A stretch of DNA of 64,000 bases from Tissierella sp. MB52-C2 (GTDB lineage Bacteria > Bacillota > Clostridia > Tissierellales > Tissierellaceae), in the NCBI RefSeq assembly GCF_030931715.1, contig NZ_CP133261.1, positions 2,458,643-2,522,642 on the forward strand. The letters are read 5' to 3'. The stretch's first letter is position 1, and each line of letters begins with the position of its first letter. A program made the position numbers and the translations under genes. A model generated the notes under the pieces. It was not told where the DNA came from. It did no database searches and was given only the letters and a program-made list of their open reading frames with translations. This document shows, in pieces, positions 10,101 through 19,729 of the stretch.

Positions 10101-11324
10101 CTATTTAATTTTAGTTTTTATTTCTTCTATGGCTTTTTTAAGCTGAGTATCCTCCTTTAAGTTTTCTACTCCTATCTCATCTACTCCTTCAGGTAATTCC
10201 ACTACTATATCTGGTTCAATACCTATACCATGGATATTTACTCCATTTGGTGTAAAATACTCTGAAATCGTTAGTTTTAGTCCTGACCCATCATCTAAGT
10301 CCTTTATCCTTTGAACAACCCCTTTACCAAAGGTAGTAGTTCCTATTATCGTTCCTCTATTATGATCCTTAATTGCACCTGCTAGTATTTCTGATGCTGA
10401 TGCTGAACCACCATTTACAAGTAATACCAATGGATAATCAACCATTGACTTTCCTGATTTCTCGTAAGTTCTCTTACCATCCTTAGTTTGAGTATATACT
10501 ACAACTCCTTCTCCCAGTAACTCATCTGCAATCTCTACACATCTATCTAATAGACCACCAGGATTATTTCTTAAATCTATGATTAAGCCTTTAATATTTT
10601 TTCTTCCTAATTTGTCTAATTCAGTTTTAAAATCTTTATATGTTAAATCATCAAAGGATGTAATATTTATGTATCCTATATCATCATCGATTATATTTGA
10701 TTTTACAGTAACCAATCTTATTATTTCTCTAATAAGTTCTAAATTAAATATTTCGTCTTTTCCTTCTTTATTTTCTCTCAGAAGCGTTAAAACCACTTTA
10801 GTATTAGCCTCACCTTTCATTACTTTAACTGCCTCATCCATTTTATCTGCTGGAAACTCAACGCCATCTACTTTTAATATTTTATCTCCACTTTTTATTC
10901 CTGCTTTTTCCCCAGGAGTACCTTCTATAGGAGATACTACAGTTATTATATTGTCTTCCCCAGGTGTAACTACTACTCCAATTCCTGCATAGGTTCCACT
11001 TGTCTGTTGTAAAAATGAAGCAAATTCATCTTGAGTCATATAATTAGAATATGGATCTTCTAAGGATTGAAGCATTCCCTTTAATTGTCCATCTATCATT
11101 TTTTTTGTATCTACATCCCTCAAGTAATTTTGTTTTACATATTCTTCTACAGCTATTACTTTGGAAAATTCATTATATACAGATTTAAGCTGTCTATATT
11201 CTGCCAAAGGAATATATGCCTTGTTATTAAAACTTACACTCATTAAATTTGTTAGACCAAAAGTTGCTATGTTTGTAATAAGTAAAAGAACTACCATTAA
11301 AGTTATGACTTTCTTCTTGGACAT
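10101..11324 (-). CDS. S41 carboxy-terminal processing protease (CtpA/CtpB type)
   Basis: The 407-residue protein has one N-terminal membrane anchor (about residues 7-30), a PDZ domain at about 110-195 (YAGIGVVV, AGIKSGDKILKVDG) and an S41 serine protease domain. The catalytic pair is visible: Ser309 in GGSASASE and Lys334 in TTFGKGVVQ. Such enzymes act outside the membrane and trim signalling or wall-hydrolysis partners; in Bacillus, CtpB cleaves SpoIVFA during sporulation. Here it lies directly behind an M23 wall hydrolase and ftsEX, so a role in controlling cell-wall cleavage is also plausible. A GGGAGTG ribosome site supports the ATG at 11324. Confidence 0.92.
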   Translation of the reverse strand: MSKKKVITLMVVLLLITNIATFGLTNLMSVSFNNKAYIPLAEYRQLKSVYNEFSKVIAVEEYVKQNYLRDVDTKKMIDGQLKGMLQSLEDPYSNYMTQDEFASFLQQTSGTYAGIGVVVTPGEDNIITVVSPIEGTPGEKAGIKSGDKILKVDGVEFPADKMDEAVKVMKGEANTKVVLTLLRENKEGKDEIFNLELIREIIRLVTVKSNIIDDDIGYINITSFDDLTYKDFKTELDKLGRKNIKGLIIDLRNNPGGLLDRCVEIADELLGEGVVVYTQTKDGKRTYEKSGKSMVDYPLVLLVNGGSASASEILAGAIKDHNRGTIIGTTTFGKGVVQRIKDLDDGSGLKLTISEYFTPNGVNIHGIGIEPDIVVELPEGVDEIGVENLKEDTQLKKAIEEIKTKIK

Positions 11325-11410
11325 TTTCTCACTCCCATATTTTTAGGTTATACAATTATTGTATTTATTTTCTATTAAGATTATACCATTCAATTTAATG
11401 TATTACAAAG

Positions 11411-11446
11411 ATTAAAGAATCAGCTAGGACTATAATCCTAGCTGAT
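11411..11446 (-). terminator. Hairpin between M23 peptidase gene and ctp
   Basis: ATCAGCTAGGA (11419-11429) pairs perfectly with TCCTAGCTGAT (11436-11446) and is followed on the reverse strand by the T-rich run TCTTTAATCTTT. It may lower transcription into ctp rather than end it fully. Confidence 0.65.
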
Positions 11447-11461
11447 CTTAATTTCTATATA

Positions 11462-12601
11462 TTATTTTCCCTTTAGCCATGGTGTTGGATCTACATAGGA
11501 ACCATTTTTTCTTACTTCAAAATGGCAATGTGGTCCTGTAGAATTTCCTGTATTACCTACTTTGGCAATCGTATCGCCTTTCTTTACTTCTTTGCCTACT
11601 GATGCTACTAGAGATGAATTGTGTCCATAAAGAGTAACTATACCACCACCATGATCTATCATTATGGTTTTACCATATCCACCTAATGTACCTGAGTAAA
11701 TTACAGTTCCACCATTGGCCGCGATAACAGCTGTTCCTGTAGGAGCAGGTATATCTAATCCTGTATGTAACTTCTTGGTCTTAAAAATAGGATGTATTCT
11801 ATAACCATATTGAGAACTAATCCTTGAATGCCCTGGGACTGGCCATGACATAATTCCACCTGAATAAGGTCCTGTATTTTTCTGTAACTTTACTATCTTT
11901 GAATCAATTTCCTTAGCGAATTCAATTAATTTATCCTCTTCTTTTTCTAATGCCTTTATATCCTTTTTTAATCTTCCCATTAAATCTTCTTTTTCCCTAG
12001 TAGCTTTTACTAAATCACTTCTCCTAGCTTCTAGTTTTGTTTTCGATAGCTCAACTGATTTTTTCTGCATCTCCAAATTCGTTTTCTTTGTATCTATTAT
12101 ATCTCTTTGTTCTCTCATGTATTGGATTAACTCTGTATCATGCTCTGCTATGGATTTTATCATATTTCTTCTAGATAAAAAATCTTTTATACTAGAAGAT
12201 GACAATAAAACTTCTAAATACCCTACATTTCCATTTCTATACATTACTCTCATTCTTTTATTAAAAGTATCTTGTTTTTCATTAACATTTTCTTCTGCTT
12301 CTGCTAACTCAACAGTTGTTTTTTCGATATTAACCTTTAGGTTTTCTAATTCTTTTTCTACTTTATTAAGTTCATTACTGGCAACATCCACTTTCTTATC
12401 TAAATCTTCAATTTGCCTTGATACATCCTTTGATTGATTTTCTACTGCCTTTATCTGATTTTTATTTTGCTGAATCTGTTTAATAACACCTTTTTGTTGC
12501 TGTTTCAAATCATTCATGGTATCTGCCGCGTAAACTTGAATAAAGTTAAATGTAAATACTAAAGCTAGGACTAAATATACTTTTCTCTTATTTCTACTCA
12601 T
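11462..12601 (-). CDS. M23 peptidoglycan endopeptidase with coiled coil (EnvC/CwlO-like)
   Basis: The 379-residue secreted protein has a signal peptide at residues 1-25 (ending VYAADTM), a long heptad-rich coiled coil at about 28-240 and a C-terminal LytM/M23 domain at about 260-379. Zinc ligands are visible in [10 protein letters not shown] and GPHCHFEV. I chose the ATG at 12601 because GGGGGAT stands just upstream; the open frame continues to 12730 over ftsX without a start signal. The order ftsE-ftsX-coiled-coil hydrolase matches systems where FtsEX drives a wall hydrolase through its coiled coil (EnvC, PcsB and CwlO are the known cases). I infer that this is the FtsEX-activated hydrolase. 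Confidence 0.9.
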   Translation of the reverse strand: MSRNKRKVYLVLALVFTFNFIQVYAADTMNDLKQQQKGVIKQIQQNKNQIKAVENQSKDVSRQIEDLDKKVDVASNELNKVEKELENLKVNIEKTTVELAEAEENVNEKQDTFNKRMRVMYRNGNVGYLEVLLSSSSIKDFLSRRNMIKSIAEHDTELIQYMREQRDIIDTKKTNLEMQKKSVELSKTKLEARRSDLVKATREKEDLMGRLKKDIKALEKEEDKLIEFAKEIDSKIVKLQKNTGPYSGGIMSWPVPGHSRISSQYGYRIHPIFKTKKLHTGLDIPAPTGTAVIAANGGTVIYSGTLGGYGKTIMIDHGGGIVTLYGHNSSLVASVGKEVKKGDTIAKVGNTGNSTGPHCHFEVRKNGSYVDPTPWLKGK

Positions 12602-12612
12602 AACCCATCCCC

Positions 12613-13512
12613 CTATACATTTAAAAAACGTTTTAAAGATACGATACTCCCCAAAGCACCTATTCCTATACCTATGGCTGAAAACATAATTATTATGTCT
12701 TTCATCAATAGAGTAGGTGGCACTAGCCATACTGTAAATAAAACATAAAGTTGATCACTTACCGATCTAAAGAAATAATCATATCCATAGTTTATTATGG
12801 CTATGGACAATACTGCTCCAATTAGTCCAAATAATATTCCCTCTATAATAAATGGTCCTCTTATATATCCATTAGTGGCACCTACATATTTCATTATATT
12901 TACTTCTCTTTTTCTTGAAGTCACTGTAATTTTTATTGTATTAGAAATAATAAACACTGATACTAATACTAGAATTCCTATTACAACTAGGCCACCAATT
13001 CTTATATAATTTGCAAATATTAATAGCTTGTCTATTATGTCTTTATAATAGTTTATATATTCTATCCCATCTATTGTATCAAGTTTCTTAACTACTTCAT
13101 CTGCATCTTTTATATCCTTTAGCTGAATTATATATGAATCTTGAAGTGGATTATCTTCTTCAAGACCTTCTAATAAATAACTCTCTTCTTCCCAATCTTT
13201 TTTCATTATTTCTAGACCTTGTGCCTTTGATTGAAAAATCACTGATAAAACTCTCTCGTCTTCCTTTATGGTCTCCTCTATCTTGTCCACATCTTCAGTT
13301 GTCAAATCATCTTCTAAAAATACTTGTATCTCATCAAATTTAGTCTTTATCTCCATTGCCACATTATTTATACTAAGAACTAAAATTATCACTACACCTA
13401 ATATCATAAGTACAGCTGATATGGATCCAATTGATGCCAGTCCCATACTACGGTTTCTCCACATACCTTGGAATCCTTGTTTTAGTATGTTTTTAAATAC
13501 TCGAAATCCCAT
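12613..13512 (-). CDS. ftsX: Cell division protein FtsX
   Basis: FtsX is the permease-like partner of FtsE; the pair transmits ATPase cycles to a periplasmic or wall hydrolase. The 299-residue protein has the expected four membrane segments: one at about 20-45, then an extracellular domain of about 100 residues, then three C-terminal segments, with the conserved [17 protein letters not shown] stretch. The start is uncertain between ATGs at 13512, 13518 and 13536; I prefer 13512, which gives an 8-base gap from AAGGGTGG and the usual MxFRVFKN beginning. It overlaps the end of ftsE by about 20 bases, so the two are coupled. Confidence 0.93.
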   Translation of the reverse strand: MGFRVFKNILKQGFQGMWRNRSMGLASIGSISAVLMILGVVIILVLSINNVAMEIKTKFDEIQVFLEDDLTTEDVDKIEETIKEDERVLSVIFQSKAQGLEIMKKDWEEESYLLEGLEEDNPLQDSYIIQLKDIKDADEVVKKLDTIDGIEYINYYKDIIDKLLIFANYIRIGGLVVIGILVLVSVFIISNTIKITVTSRKREVNIMKYVGATNGYIRGPFIIEGILFGLIGAVLSIAIINYGYDYFFRSVSDQLYVLFTVWLVPPTLLMKDIIIMFSAIGIGIGALGSIVSLKRFLNV

Positions 13513-14188
13513 CGCCATACCCACCCTTCTGTTCATCTCTTACTAGTTTTCCTTCGTTAATTTCGATTACTCTCTTTTTCATATTATTTACTATATCTTT
13601 AGCATGGGTTGCCATAAGTATTGTAGTTCCCCTTCCGTTGATTTCAGATAAAACTCTCATTATTTCCCATGCAGTCTCTGGGTCTAAGTTTCCCGTAGGC
13701 TCGTCTGCAATCAGTACAGGAGGACTGTTTACTATGGCTCTGGCAATGGAAACTCTCTGCCTCTCTCCACCAGACAACTGGTCTGGAAAACTAGATGCTT
13801 TTCTACTTAAATCCACCATACTAAGAACCATTGGTACATTTCTCCTTATTTCCTTAGGATGAGCCCCTATTATTTCCATGGCAAAAGCTACATTTTCATA
13901 TACCGTTTTATTTGGTAAAAGTCTAAAGTCTTGAAATACTACCCCTACATTTCTTCTTATATATGGTATCCTTCTATTTCGTACTTTTGTAATATCCATA
14001 TCCTTTAAAATTATTTTACCTTCTGTAGGCTCTTCTTCTTTTAATAAAAGCTTAATTATGGTGGACTTACCTGCCCCTGATGAACCTACTAAGAATACAA
14101 ACTCTCCCTTATGTATATCCAAACTTACATTAGTAAGTGCCTTAACGTTGTTATCATACTCTTTACTAACATTTTCAAATTTTATCAA
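13493..14188 (-). CDS. ftsE: Cell division ATP-binding protein FtsE
   Basis: The 231-residue ABC ATPase has Walker A GSSGAGKS at about 35-42, signature LSGGERQRV and Walker B VLIADEPTGNLD, with the typical FtsE context YIRRNVGVVFQDFRLL. I placed the start at the TTG at 14188 because GAGGTG lies 6 bases upstream, giving IKFENVSKEY as the beginning; an ATG at 14212 would add eight residues and has no good ribosome site. It is the first gene of the operon ftsE-ftsX-M23-ctp-PDZ protein. It acts at the inner membrane face with FtsX. Confidence 0.95.
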   Translation of the reverse strand: MIKFENVSKEYDNNVKALTNVSLDIHKGEFVFLVGSSGAGKSTIIKLLLKEEEPTEGKIILKDMDITKVRNRRIPYIRRNVGVVFQDFRLLPNKTVYENVAFAMEIIGAHPKEIRRNVPMVLSMVDLSRKASSFPDQLSGGERQRVSIARAIVNSPPVLIADEPTGNLDPETAWEIMRVLSEINGRGTTILMATHAKDIVNNMKKRVIEINEGKLVRDEQKGGYGDGISSI

Positions 14189-14342
14189 CCATTTCACCTC
14201 ATCTTTTGTCATATATTATATAAAATTAATGGATTTTCAAAAAGGTTATCTTGTGATATTTTTATAAAAAGATTTTTTACTTTCCCTTCTTTGTATATTA
14301 TAATATAAACTGTGAGATAAATAAACCTTAAGAGGTGATTTT

Positions 14343-14909
14343 TTGAATAAAAAGACTTTAAGAAAAGAAATATTAGGAAAAAGGTCTGAGTTATCAAGGG
14401 AAGAGATAATAAAATATAGCAATATTATCTCAAATGAAATTTATGAAATGGATCTTTATAAAAATGCTAAAAGGATTATGTGCTTTGTTAGTAATGGTAC
14501 TGAAGTTGAAACCCATCCATTAATAGAGCAAGCTATAAAAGATGGTAAAAGTATTGTTGTACCAATTACTATCTCTGAAACTAAAGAACTTTTAGTATCA
14601 GATGTCTATAGTCTTTCTGAACTAGAGGTGGGAGATTATGACATAGAAGTTCCTAAGAAAAAGTTTACAAGAATTGTAGATCCTAATACTATAGATCTAA
14701 TTTTAGTTCCTGGAGTAGCTTTTGCTAAAGATGGATATAGAGTTGGTTATGGTGGAGGCTATTATGATAGATTCCTATCAAAATTATTAAATCCTACTCC
14801 TACAATCGCAATAGGCTTTGATTTACAAATTGTTGATAAAGTACCTACTGATAAATATGATCTTCCTGTAGATATGATTGTAACAGAAAAGAGAATTATT
14901 CATTGCTAA
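14343..14909 (+). CDS. 5-formyltetrahydrofolate cyclo-ligase
   Basis: This enzyme converts 5-formyl-THF to 5,10-methenyl-THF with ATP and returns the storage folate to the one-carbon pool. The 188-residue length is normal. The family motif near the C-terminus is present: VPGVAF then DGYRVGYGGGYYDRF, which binds ATP and phosphate; an N-terminal K/R-rich helix (KKTLRKEILGKR) is also typical. The start is a TTG at 14343 with AGAGGTG 7 bases upstream. It is transcribed away from ftsE and is followed by repeat element copy A. Confidence 0.93.
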   Translation: MNKKTLRKEILGKRSELSREEIIKYSNIISNEIYEMDLYKNAKRIMCFVSNGTEVETHPLIEQAIKDGKSIVVPITISETKELLVSDVYSLSELEVGDYDIEVPKKKFTRIVDPNTIDLILVPGVAFAKDGYRVGYGGGYYDRFLSKLLNPTPTIAIGFDLQIVDKVPTDKYDLPVDMIVTEKRIIHC

Positions 14910-14915
14910 TAGATA

Positions 14916-15216
14916 GAAAAATAATAAAAATACTAAGAGAACATTTGCAGGACACGATTTAATTCTTAGTGAATGTAAGCTGAAAAGCCGTTAAGCAGTT
15001 TGCACTGTTTGAGCGTAACGAGTTTGCAAACTGTAGGATTTTTAGCTGGAATGATTATGACCTAACCCAGTGGATGAACGTAGTGAATGAGCTGTAGGTA
15101 GGTCAAACGCAACGAATGCCAATTTTATCGACCGTAGGGAGAATAGAATTGTGCAATGAGACTGCGTCGAATTATTCGTGTCCGAAACAGTGAGCGTGTA
15201 TCTTTTATCATTTTTC
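14916..15216 (+). repeat. 300-bp structured inverted-end element, copy A
   Basis: This 301-bp block is nearly the same as the reverse complement of 48966-49265; by eye about nine bases in ten match. Its ends are inverted repeats: GAAAAATAATAAAAATAC at 14916-14933 against the complement of 15198-15216. Inside are a closing stem (14950-14957 with 15176-15183, GGACACGA/TCGTGTCC), a hairpin CAGTTTGCA/TGCAAACTG (14996-15004 with 15025-15033), and a possible stem TGACCTA/TAGGTCA (15058-15064 with 15099-15105). It is richer in G+C than its surroundings and has no meaningful open frame. It fills most of the 419-base gap between two forward genes. It could be a miniature transposable element or a structured RNA; no clear target duplication is visible. 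Confidence 0.85.
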
Positions 15217-15328
15217 AATACACCTATGAATGAATGATAATAAAATTAATTTAATCCAACCTTTTAATTTGGTTTATTGATGGTATAATATATAGGGTGT
15301 TTAATTTGTTATTTTAGGAGGAATTATA

Positions 15329-16513
15329 ATGGTAAGAGCCGTAGGAACTACATCAAGGGGGATTAGAACTCCTATTGTAAAGGAAGGTGACGACCTAGTT
15401 AACATAGTTGTTGATTCTTTATTAAAGGCTTCAGAGGCTGAGAACTTTAATATCTACGATAGGGATGTTTTAGGAATTACTGAATCTTTATTAGCTAGGG
15501 CACAAGGCAATTATGCCACTGCTAAAGCTATAGGTATAGATATTAAAAGTAAATTCCCTTCCACTATTGGGCTGGTCTTTCCTATTTTGAGTAGAAATAG
15601 ATTTTCAATTATATTAAAGGGAATAATTGAAAGCGGAAGAAAAGTCGTATTACTTTTATCCTATCCATCAGATGAAGTTGGGAATCATCTAATGGATATA
15701 GATAAAATGGATCAGTTAAAAATCAATCCCTATACAGATATATTAACGGAAGAAGATTATAGACGTCTATTTGGTGAAAAGGTAATCCATCCTTTTACTG
15801 GGGTAGATTATGTAGATATATATAAAGAAATAGGCAAAGACAATATAGAGATAATATTTTCTAATGATCCAAGAACTATTTTAAACTATACTAAAGATAT
15901 ATTGGTGGCAAATATCCACGATAGACATAGAACTAAAAGAATTCTTAAAGAATCGGGAGCAAATATTATATATGGTCTAGATGATATTCTTAATTCATCT
16001 ATTGATGACTGTGGCTATAATGAAGAATATGGTATCCTTGGTTCAAATCTTGCATCTGATGACGAGTTAAAACTATTTCCAAGGGATTCACAAAGCTTTG
16101 TAGAAAAGGTTCAGGAGAAAATTAGAGAAAAGACAGGAAAAACTGTAGAAGTTATGATTTATGGTGACGGAGCTTTTAAAGACCCTGTAGGAAAGATTTG
16201 GGAATTAGCCGATCCTGTAGTTTCACCTGGATATACTAAGGGTCTTATTGGAACTCCAAATGAATTAAAGTTAAAATACTTAGTTGATACTGAGTTAGAT
16301 GGTTTACGTGGTGATGATGTAATAGAAGCTGTAAAAAGTAAAATCATTAGTAAAGATAATGATATGACAGGACATGCAGAATCTTTAGGTACAACTCCAA
16401 GAAGATTAACAGATTTACTAGGTAGCCTTTGTGACTTAACTAGTGGTAGTGGAGATAAAGGTACACCTATAGTCTTAATCCAAGGTTATTTCGATAATTA
16501 TGCAACAGAGTAG
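15329..16513 (+). CDS. Coenzyme F420-0:L-glutamate ligase family protein
   Basis: The 394-residue protein begins MVRAVGTTSRGIRTPIVKEGDD and carries the family features of the F420-ligase fold: the DVLGITESLLARAQGNY segment, [13 protein letters not shown], and LLLSYPSDEVGNHLMD, then DPVGKIWELADPVV. In F420-producing organisms CofE adds glutamates to F420-0. No other F420 gene is present here and this class of bacteria generally does not make F420, so the real acceptor is unknown; the family name is what the sequence supports. A perfect AGGAGG ribosome site and a TATAAT at about 15281-15286 lie upstream. It is a single-gene unit with its own terminator. Confidence 0.8.
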   Translation: MVRAVGTTSRGIRTPIVKEGDDLVNIVVDSLLKASEAENFNIYDRDVLGITESLLARAQGNYATAKAIGIDIKSKFPSTIGLVFPILSRNRFSIILKGIIESGRKVVLLLSYPSDEVGNHLMDIDKMDQLKINPYTDILTEEDYRRLFGEKVIHPFTGVDYVDIYKEIGKDNIEIIFSNDPRTILNYTKDILVANIHDRHRTKRILKESGANIIYGLDDILNSSIDDCGYNEEYGILGSNLASDDELKLFPRDSQSFVEKVQEKIREKTGKTVEVMIYGDGAFKDPVGKIWELADPVVSPGYTKGLIGTPNELKLKYLVDTELDGLRGDDVIEAVKSKIISKDNDMTGHAESLGTTPRRLTDLLGSLCDLTSGSGDKGTPIVLIQGYFDNYATE

Positions 16514-16530
16514 GGAATCCCTACTCTGTT
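16504..16530. terminator. Bidirectional terminator
   Basis: ACAGAGTAGGGA (16505-16516) pairs with TCCCTACTCTGT (16518-16529); TTTTATTTTTTA follows on the forward strand. It overlaps the last codons of the forward gene and abuts the stop of the convergent LtaS-type gene. Confidence 0.9.
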
Positions 16531-18425
16531 TTATTTTTTAAAGCATCTCTTTTTAAAACTAAATCAGAAATATATAGATGATTTTGAAGCTCTTTTATTT
16601 TTGCTTCATATAAATCAATATCCATTTCTTCTCCTGTTTCCTTATTATATACTTTATTCTCTCCGCTTATATATGTGAACACATCAGTTATTACATTGCT
16701 ATTTCTCAAGACTGCATATCCCTCATTTGTATTTAATAAATCTTTTCCTAAGGCATAAGGAACATCAAATCCCATTAGATTTCCTATTGTAGGAAGAATA
16801 TCTATTTGCCCACCTGTTTTACTGATTGTTTGATAATCCTTTATACTTATGTCATGAATTAGTAATGGAACTTTTTGAAGCTCTATCCATTGAAATTCAG
16901 AATACTCCCTGCCTGTAAATTCCATAAGCTCCTCTGCATTATCTTTTGGTACTGCTTGATGGTCCCCATATATGACTATTAAAGTATTATCATAAAGTCC
17001 CTGTTCCTTTAGATAATCCATTAAAGAGCCTATGGCATCATCTGCATAATTGGCAGCCTTTAAATAATATCCTAAGAATGTTCCTTCATATTTCCCCACA
17101 TCAAATTTATATTCCTCAAAATATTTAAAATTAAAAGGATAATGACTGGACAGAGAAATCATGAAACTATAAAATGGTTCTTCCTTATTTATTTTATCTA
17201 TAGTTTGTTTATAAAAAGATTTATCTCCTAATCCCCAACCAACATATTCATTTATTTCGAATTTCTCATTACTGAAAAACTCATCAAATCCTAATGCATT
17301 ATACATTATAGATCTATTCCAAAAGGTTGGATTATTTGCATGGGATGCATAAGTTCCATAACCCTTGTTCTTTAAAATATTACCTATGGAATTATAGGTA
17401 TTAGTTGGATAAAGGAAATAGGCACTTCCTTCCTTCGCAGGATACATAGATGCATTAGATAATAATTCGGCATCAGAAGTATTTCCTCCCCCTGTCTGAT
17501 AATATATATTATCAAAATATAGACTTTCATTTATTAGAGCATTTAAATTAGGTGTTATTTCTTCCCCAGATGGAGTTCTAGCATTTATTACAAATTCTTG
17601 TAAGGCTTCCACTTGAATAACTATGAGATTTTTCCCTTGAGATATTCCTCTATGATTTGTATCTTCTATGTCTCTATTATTAAAATAAGCTTCAAATTCC
17701 TCTAATTCTTTATTATTCATTTTACGATTTCTAAAAATAGTATTTTTAGTAAATTCCTTTATATCATAATAATGGTAATATGCTATACCTCCATGTTTTA
17801 TAATATGGTTATTATCATAAGAAAATGTTGAAGTATCTGCATTTTTAAATGATATAAATATTAACAATATTCCTGCCATTGATATAACCAATGTTTTAAA
17901 TACTCTTTTTAGAAATGATTCTCTATTATTTCTATGAAAGAAGTTTTCCTTAAATAATCTGTTAAACAAAAATAATATAAATACTATTACTGGAATATCC
18001 AATATATATACTAAGTCTTTAATTTTCACTAAACTTAATATACTATCTCCTAAAGAACCTACAAATCCTATTTGATATATAGTTGTTACACTAAGGGCAC
18101 TATAATAATATCTATAATATACTGTATCTGAAAATAATATAAAGCTAAAGATCAAATTGAAAATCAATAGTCCTAAAGACTTTTTCTTATTCGATATTAA
18201 TATTACAATAGATAAAAGTATTATACACATTCCTAAATTGGCAACCAACATCATGGTATTTTCAAATTTAAAATATGGTATACGATTTAATTTTGTAGTA
18301 AATTGAAAATAAAATATTTTAACTAGTATTGCACCCAAAAACATTAAAAAAATCAGAATATCTTTTAATCTATTGTTTTCAAAGTTTATGTTCTTTCTAA
18401 ATAGTTTTTTTAATCTGTGTACCAT
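16521..18425 (-). CDS. LTA synthase family protein (membrane-anchored sulfatase-fold phosphotransferase)
   Basis: The 634-residue protein has about five N-terminal membrane segments (residues about 20-200) and an extracellular alkaline-phosphatase-type domain. Metal and catalytic residues are visible: VIQVEALQEF (metal Glu), the nucleophile Thr in TGGGNTSDAE, and YGDHQAV near the C-terminus. LtaS enzymes polymerise glycerol phosphate from phosphatidylglycerol onto a glycolipid outside the membrane. Whether this one makes lipoteichoic acid or modifies another polymer cannot be told. I chose the ATG at 18425 because AAGGAGGA lies upstream; the frame continues to 18536 without support. It is divergent from the glycan cluster at 18590. 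Confidence 0.9.
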   Translation of the reverse strand: MVHRLKKLFRKNINFENNRLKDILIFLMFLGAILVKIFYFQFTTKLNRIPYFKFENTMMLVANLGMCIILLSIVILISNKKKSLGLLIFNLIFSFILFSDTVYYRYYYSALSVTTIYQIGFVGSLGDSILSLVKIKDLVYILDIPVIVFILFLFNRLFKENFFHRNNRESFLKRVFKTLVISMAGILLIFISFKNADTSTFSYDNNHIIKHGGIAYYHYYDIKEFTKNTIFRNRKMNNKELEEFEAYFNNRDIEDTNHRGISQGKNLIVIQVEALQEFVINARTPSGEEITPNLNALINESLYFDNIYYQTGGGNTSDAELLSNASMYPAKEGSAYFLYPTNTYNSIGNILKNKGYGTYASHANNPTFWNRSIMYNALGFDEFFSNEKFEINEYVGWGLGDKSFYKQTIDKINKEEPFYSFMISLSSHYPFNFKYFEEYKFDVGKYEGTFLGYYLKAANYADDAIGSLMDYLKEQGLYDNTLIVIYGDHQAVPKDNAEELMEFTGREYSEFQWIELQKVPLLIHDISIKDYQTISKTGGQIDILPTIGNLMGFDVPYALGKDLLNTNEGYAVLRNSNVITDVFTYISGENKVYNKETGEEMDIDLYEAKIKELQNHLYISDLVLKRDALKNKTE

Positions 18426-18589
18426 TTTGTCCTCCTTCTCTTTATTTTGTTTAATTTTATACAATTTAAAGTTTATCATAAAAACATTAATTTTTATAGT
18501 TCTTTTCAATATCTTCATTTTAAAAAGCCATATCAAATGCTATAATATTATATAAATAATTATTTATATTTCATGGAAGGATTGAGAAG

Positions 18590-19693
18590 ATGATAAATGT
18601 TCTACATTTAATTAATATTACAGGAGGTGGCGGTACAGAAAATTATATCTATTCCTTAGCAAAAAAATTGCATAATAATCAGTGTAAGTTCTTTTTAGTC
18701 TATTCAGAAGAAGGTCCTAGTCTAAATCTATTTAAAGAGTTAGGTATAGAAACCATTCAATTGTCTATGAATAGTCCCTATGATTTTAAAGCTGCTAAAC
18801 AGCTAAAAAAAATATGTGCTGATAAGTCTATTGATGTAATTCATACTCATTTTTTAAGAGAAAATTATATAAGTATTATTTCTAAAATCTTAGGAAATAA
18901 TGTAAAACTTATTAATACTCGACATATGCTTATAAAAAACAGTAAATCAGTTGCATATTCCAATAGATTTATGACAAAATTCAATTATAAGGTTATAGCT
19001 GTAAGTAAAGCTGTAGAAGAACTTCTTATAGATGAAGGTCTTTCGCCTAATAAAATTAAACTGATTTACACTGGTATAGACTTAGATAGTTGGTCTAGTG
19101 AAAAAAAACTGGAATTTAGAAATGAATTTAATATAGATAAAGATGAAATTCTTATAGCCTCAGTTGCAAGATTTTCTGAAGAAAAAGGTCATGAATTCTT
19201 AATAAATTCTATTGCTGTCATGAAGCAAATCATGGAATCTAAAGGAATTTCTGATTTGAAATTTAAGTTTATTCTTGTAGGCGATGGAAATTTATTAAAT
19301 AAAACTAGGGAACTGGCTCAGACTTTAGATATTGATAGTGATATAATATTTACTGGTCATAGAAATGATATAAATCATATTTTAAGAGCCTGTGATTTAT
19401 TTATATCTCATTCTAAATCTGAAGCTTTTGGTATCTCTATATTAGAAGCTTTAGCTTCTGGACTTCCTGTTATATCTACAGATGGTGGTGGTTCAAGGGA
19501 AATCATAACTCCAAATTGTGATTTTGGTATATTAATTCCCTATGGAAGTAAAGATAAATTAGTAGAATCCATGTTGAAGTTTTTACTTAATAAAAATTTA
19601 ATAGAAATATATAGTAAGAATGGATTGAAATTTTTAAGTGAGAACTTTAATCTTGATAATACTATGGAAGAAACTTATAATCTATATAGTTAA
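18590..19693 (+). CDS. Glycosyltransferase family 4
   Basis: The 367-residue GT-B enzyme begins with the donor-site loop INITGGGGTENYIYSLAKKL and has the GT4 signature in its second domain: SVARFSEEKGHE, FTGHRNDI, and SKSEAFGISILEALASGLPVI in two pieces, with the usual two glutamates seven residues apart. It adds a sugar from a nucleotide donor to a lipid-linked acceptor at the cytoplasmic face. It opens a forward operon with two DUF4330 proteins and an O-antigen-ligase-like protein. The sugar and acceptor are not deducible. A GGAAGG site supports the ATG. Confidence 0.9.
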   Translation: MINVLHLINITGGGGTENYIYSLAKKLHNNQCKFFLVYSEEGPSLNLFKELGIETIQLSMNSPYDFKAAKQLKKICADKSIDVIHTHFLRENYISIISKILGNNVKLINTRHMLIKNSKSVAYSNRFMTKFNYKVIAVSKAVEELLIDEGLSPNKIKLIYTGIDLDSWSSEKKLEFRNEFNIDKDEILIASVARFSEEKGHEFLINSIAVMKQIMESKGISDLKFKFILVGDGNLLNKTRELAQTLDIDSDIIFTGHRNDINHILRACDLFISHSKSEAFGISILEALASGLPVISTDGGGSREIITPNCDFGILIPYGSKDKLVESMLKFLLNKNLIEIYSKNGLKFLSENFNLDNTMEETYNLYS

Positions 19694-19729
19694 GTCTAAA
19701 TCCAAATAACAAATGAAAGGAGACAAGAT

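Noticed and set aside
14916-15216. Repeat copy A as a cis-acting riboswitch of the F420-ligase-like gene
   Set aside because: The second copy is in the opposite orientation relative to its neighbours and does not lie in a comparable leader; the ends are terminal inverted repeats.
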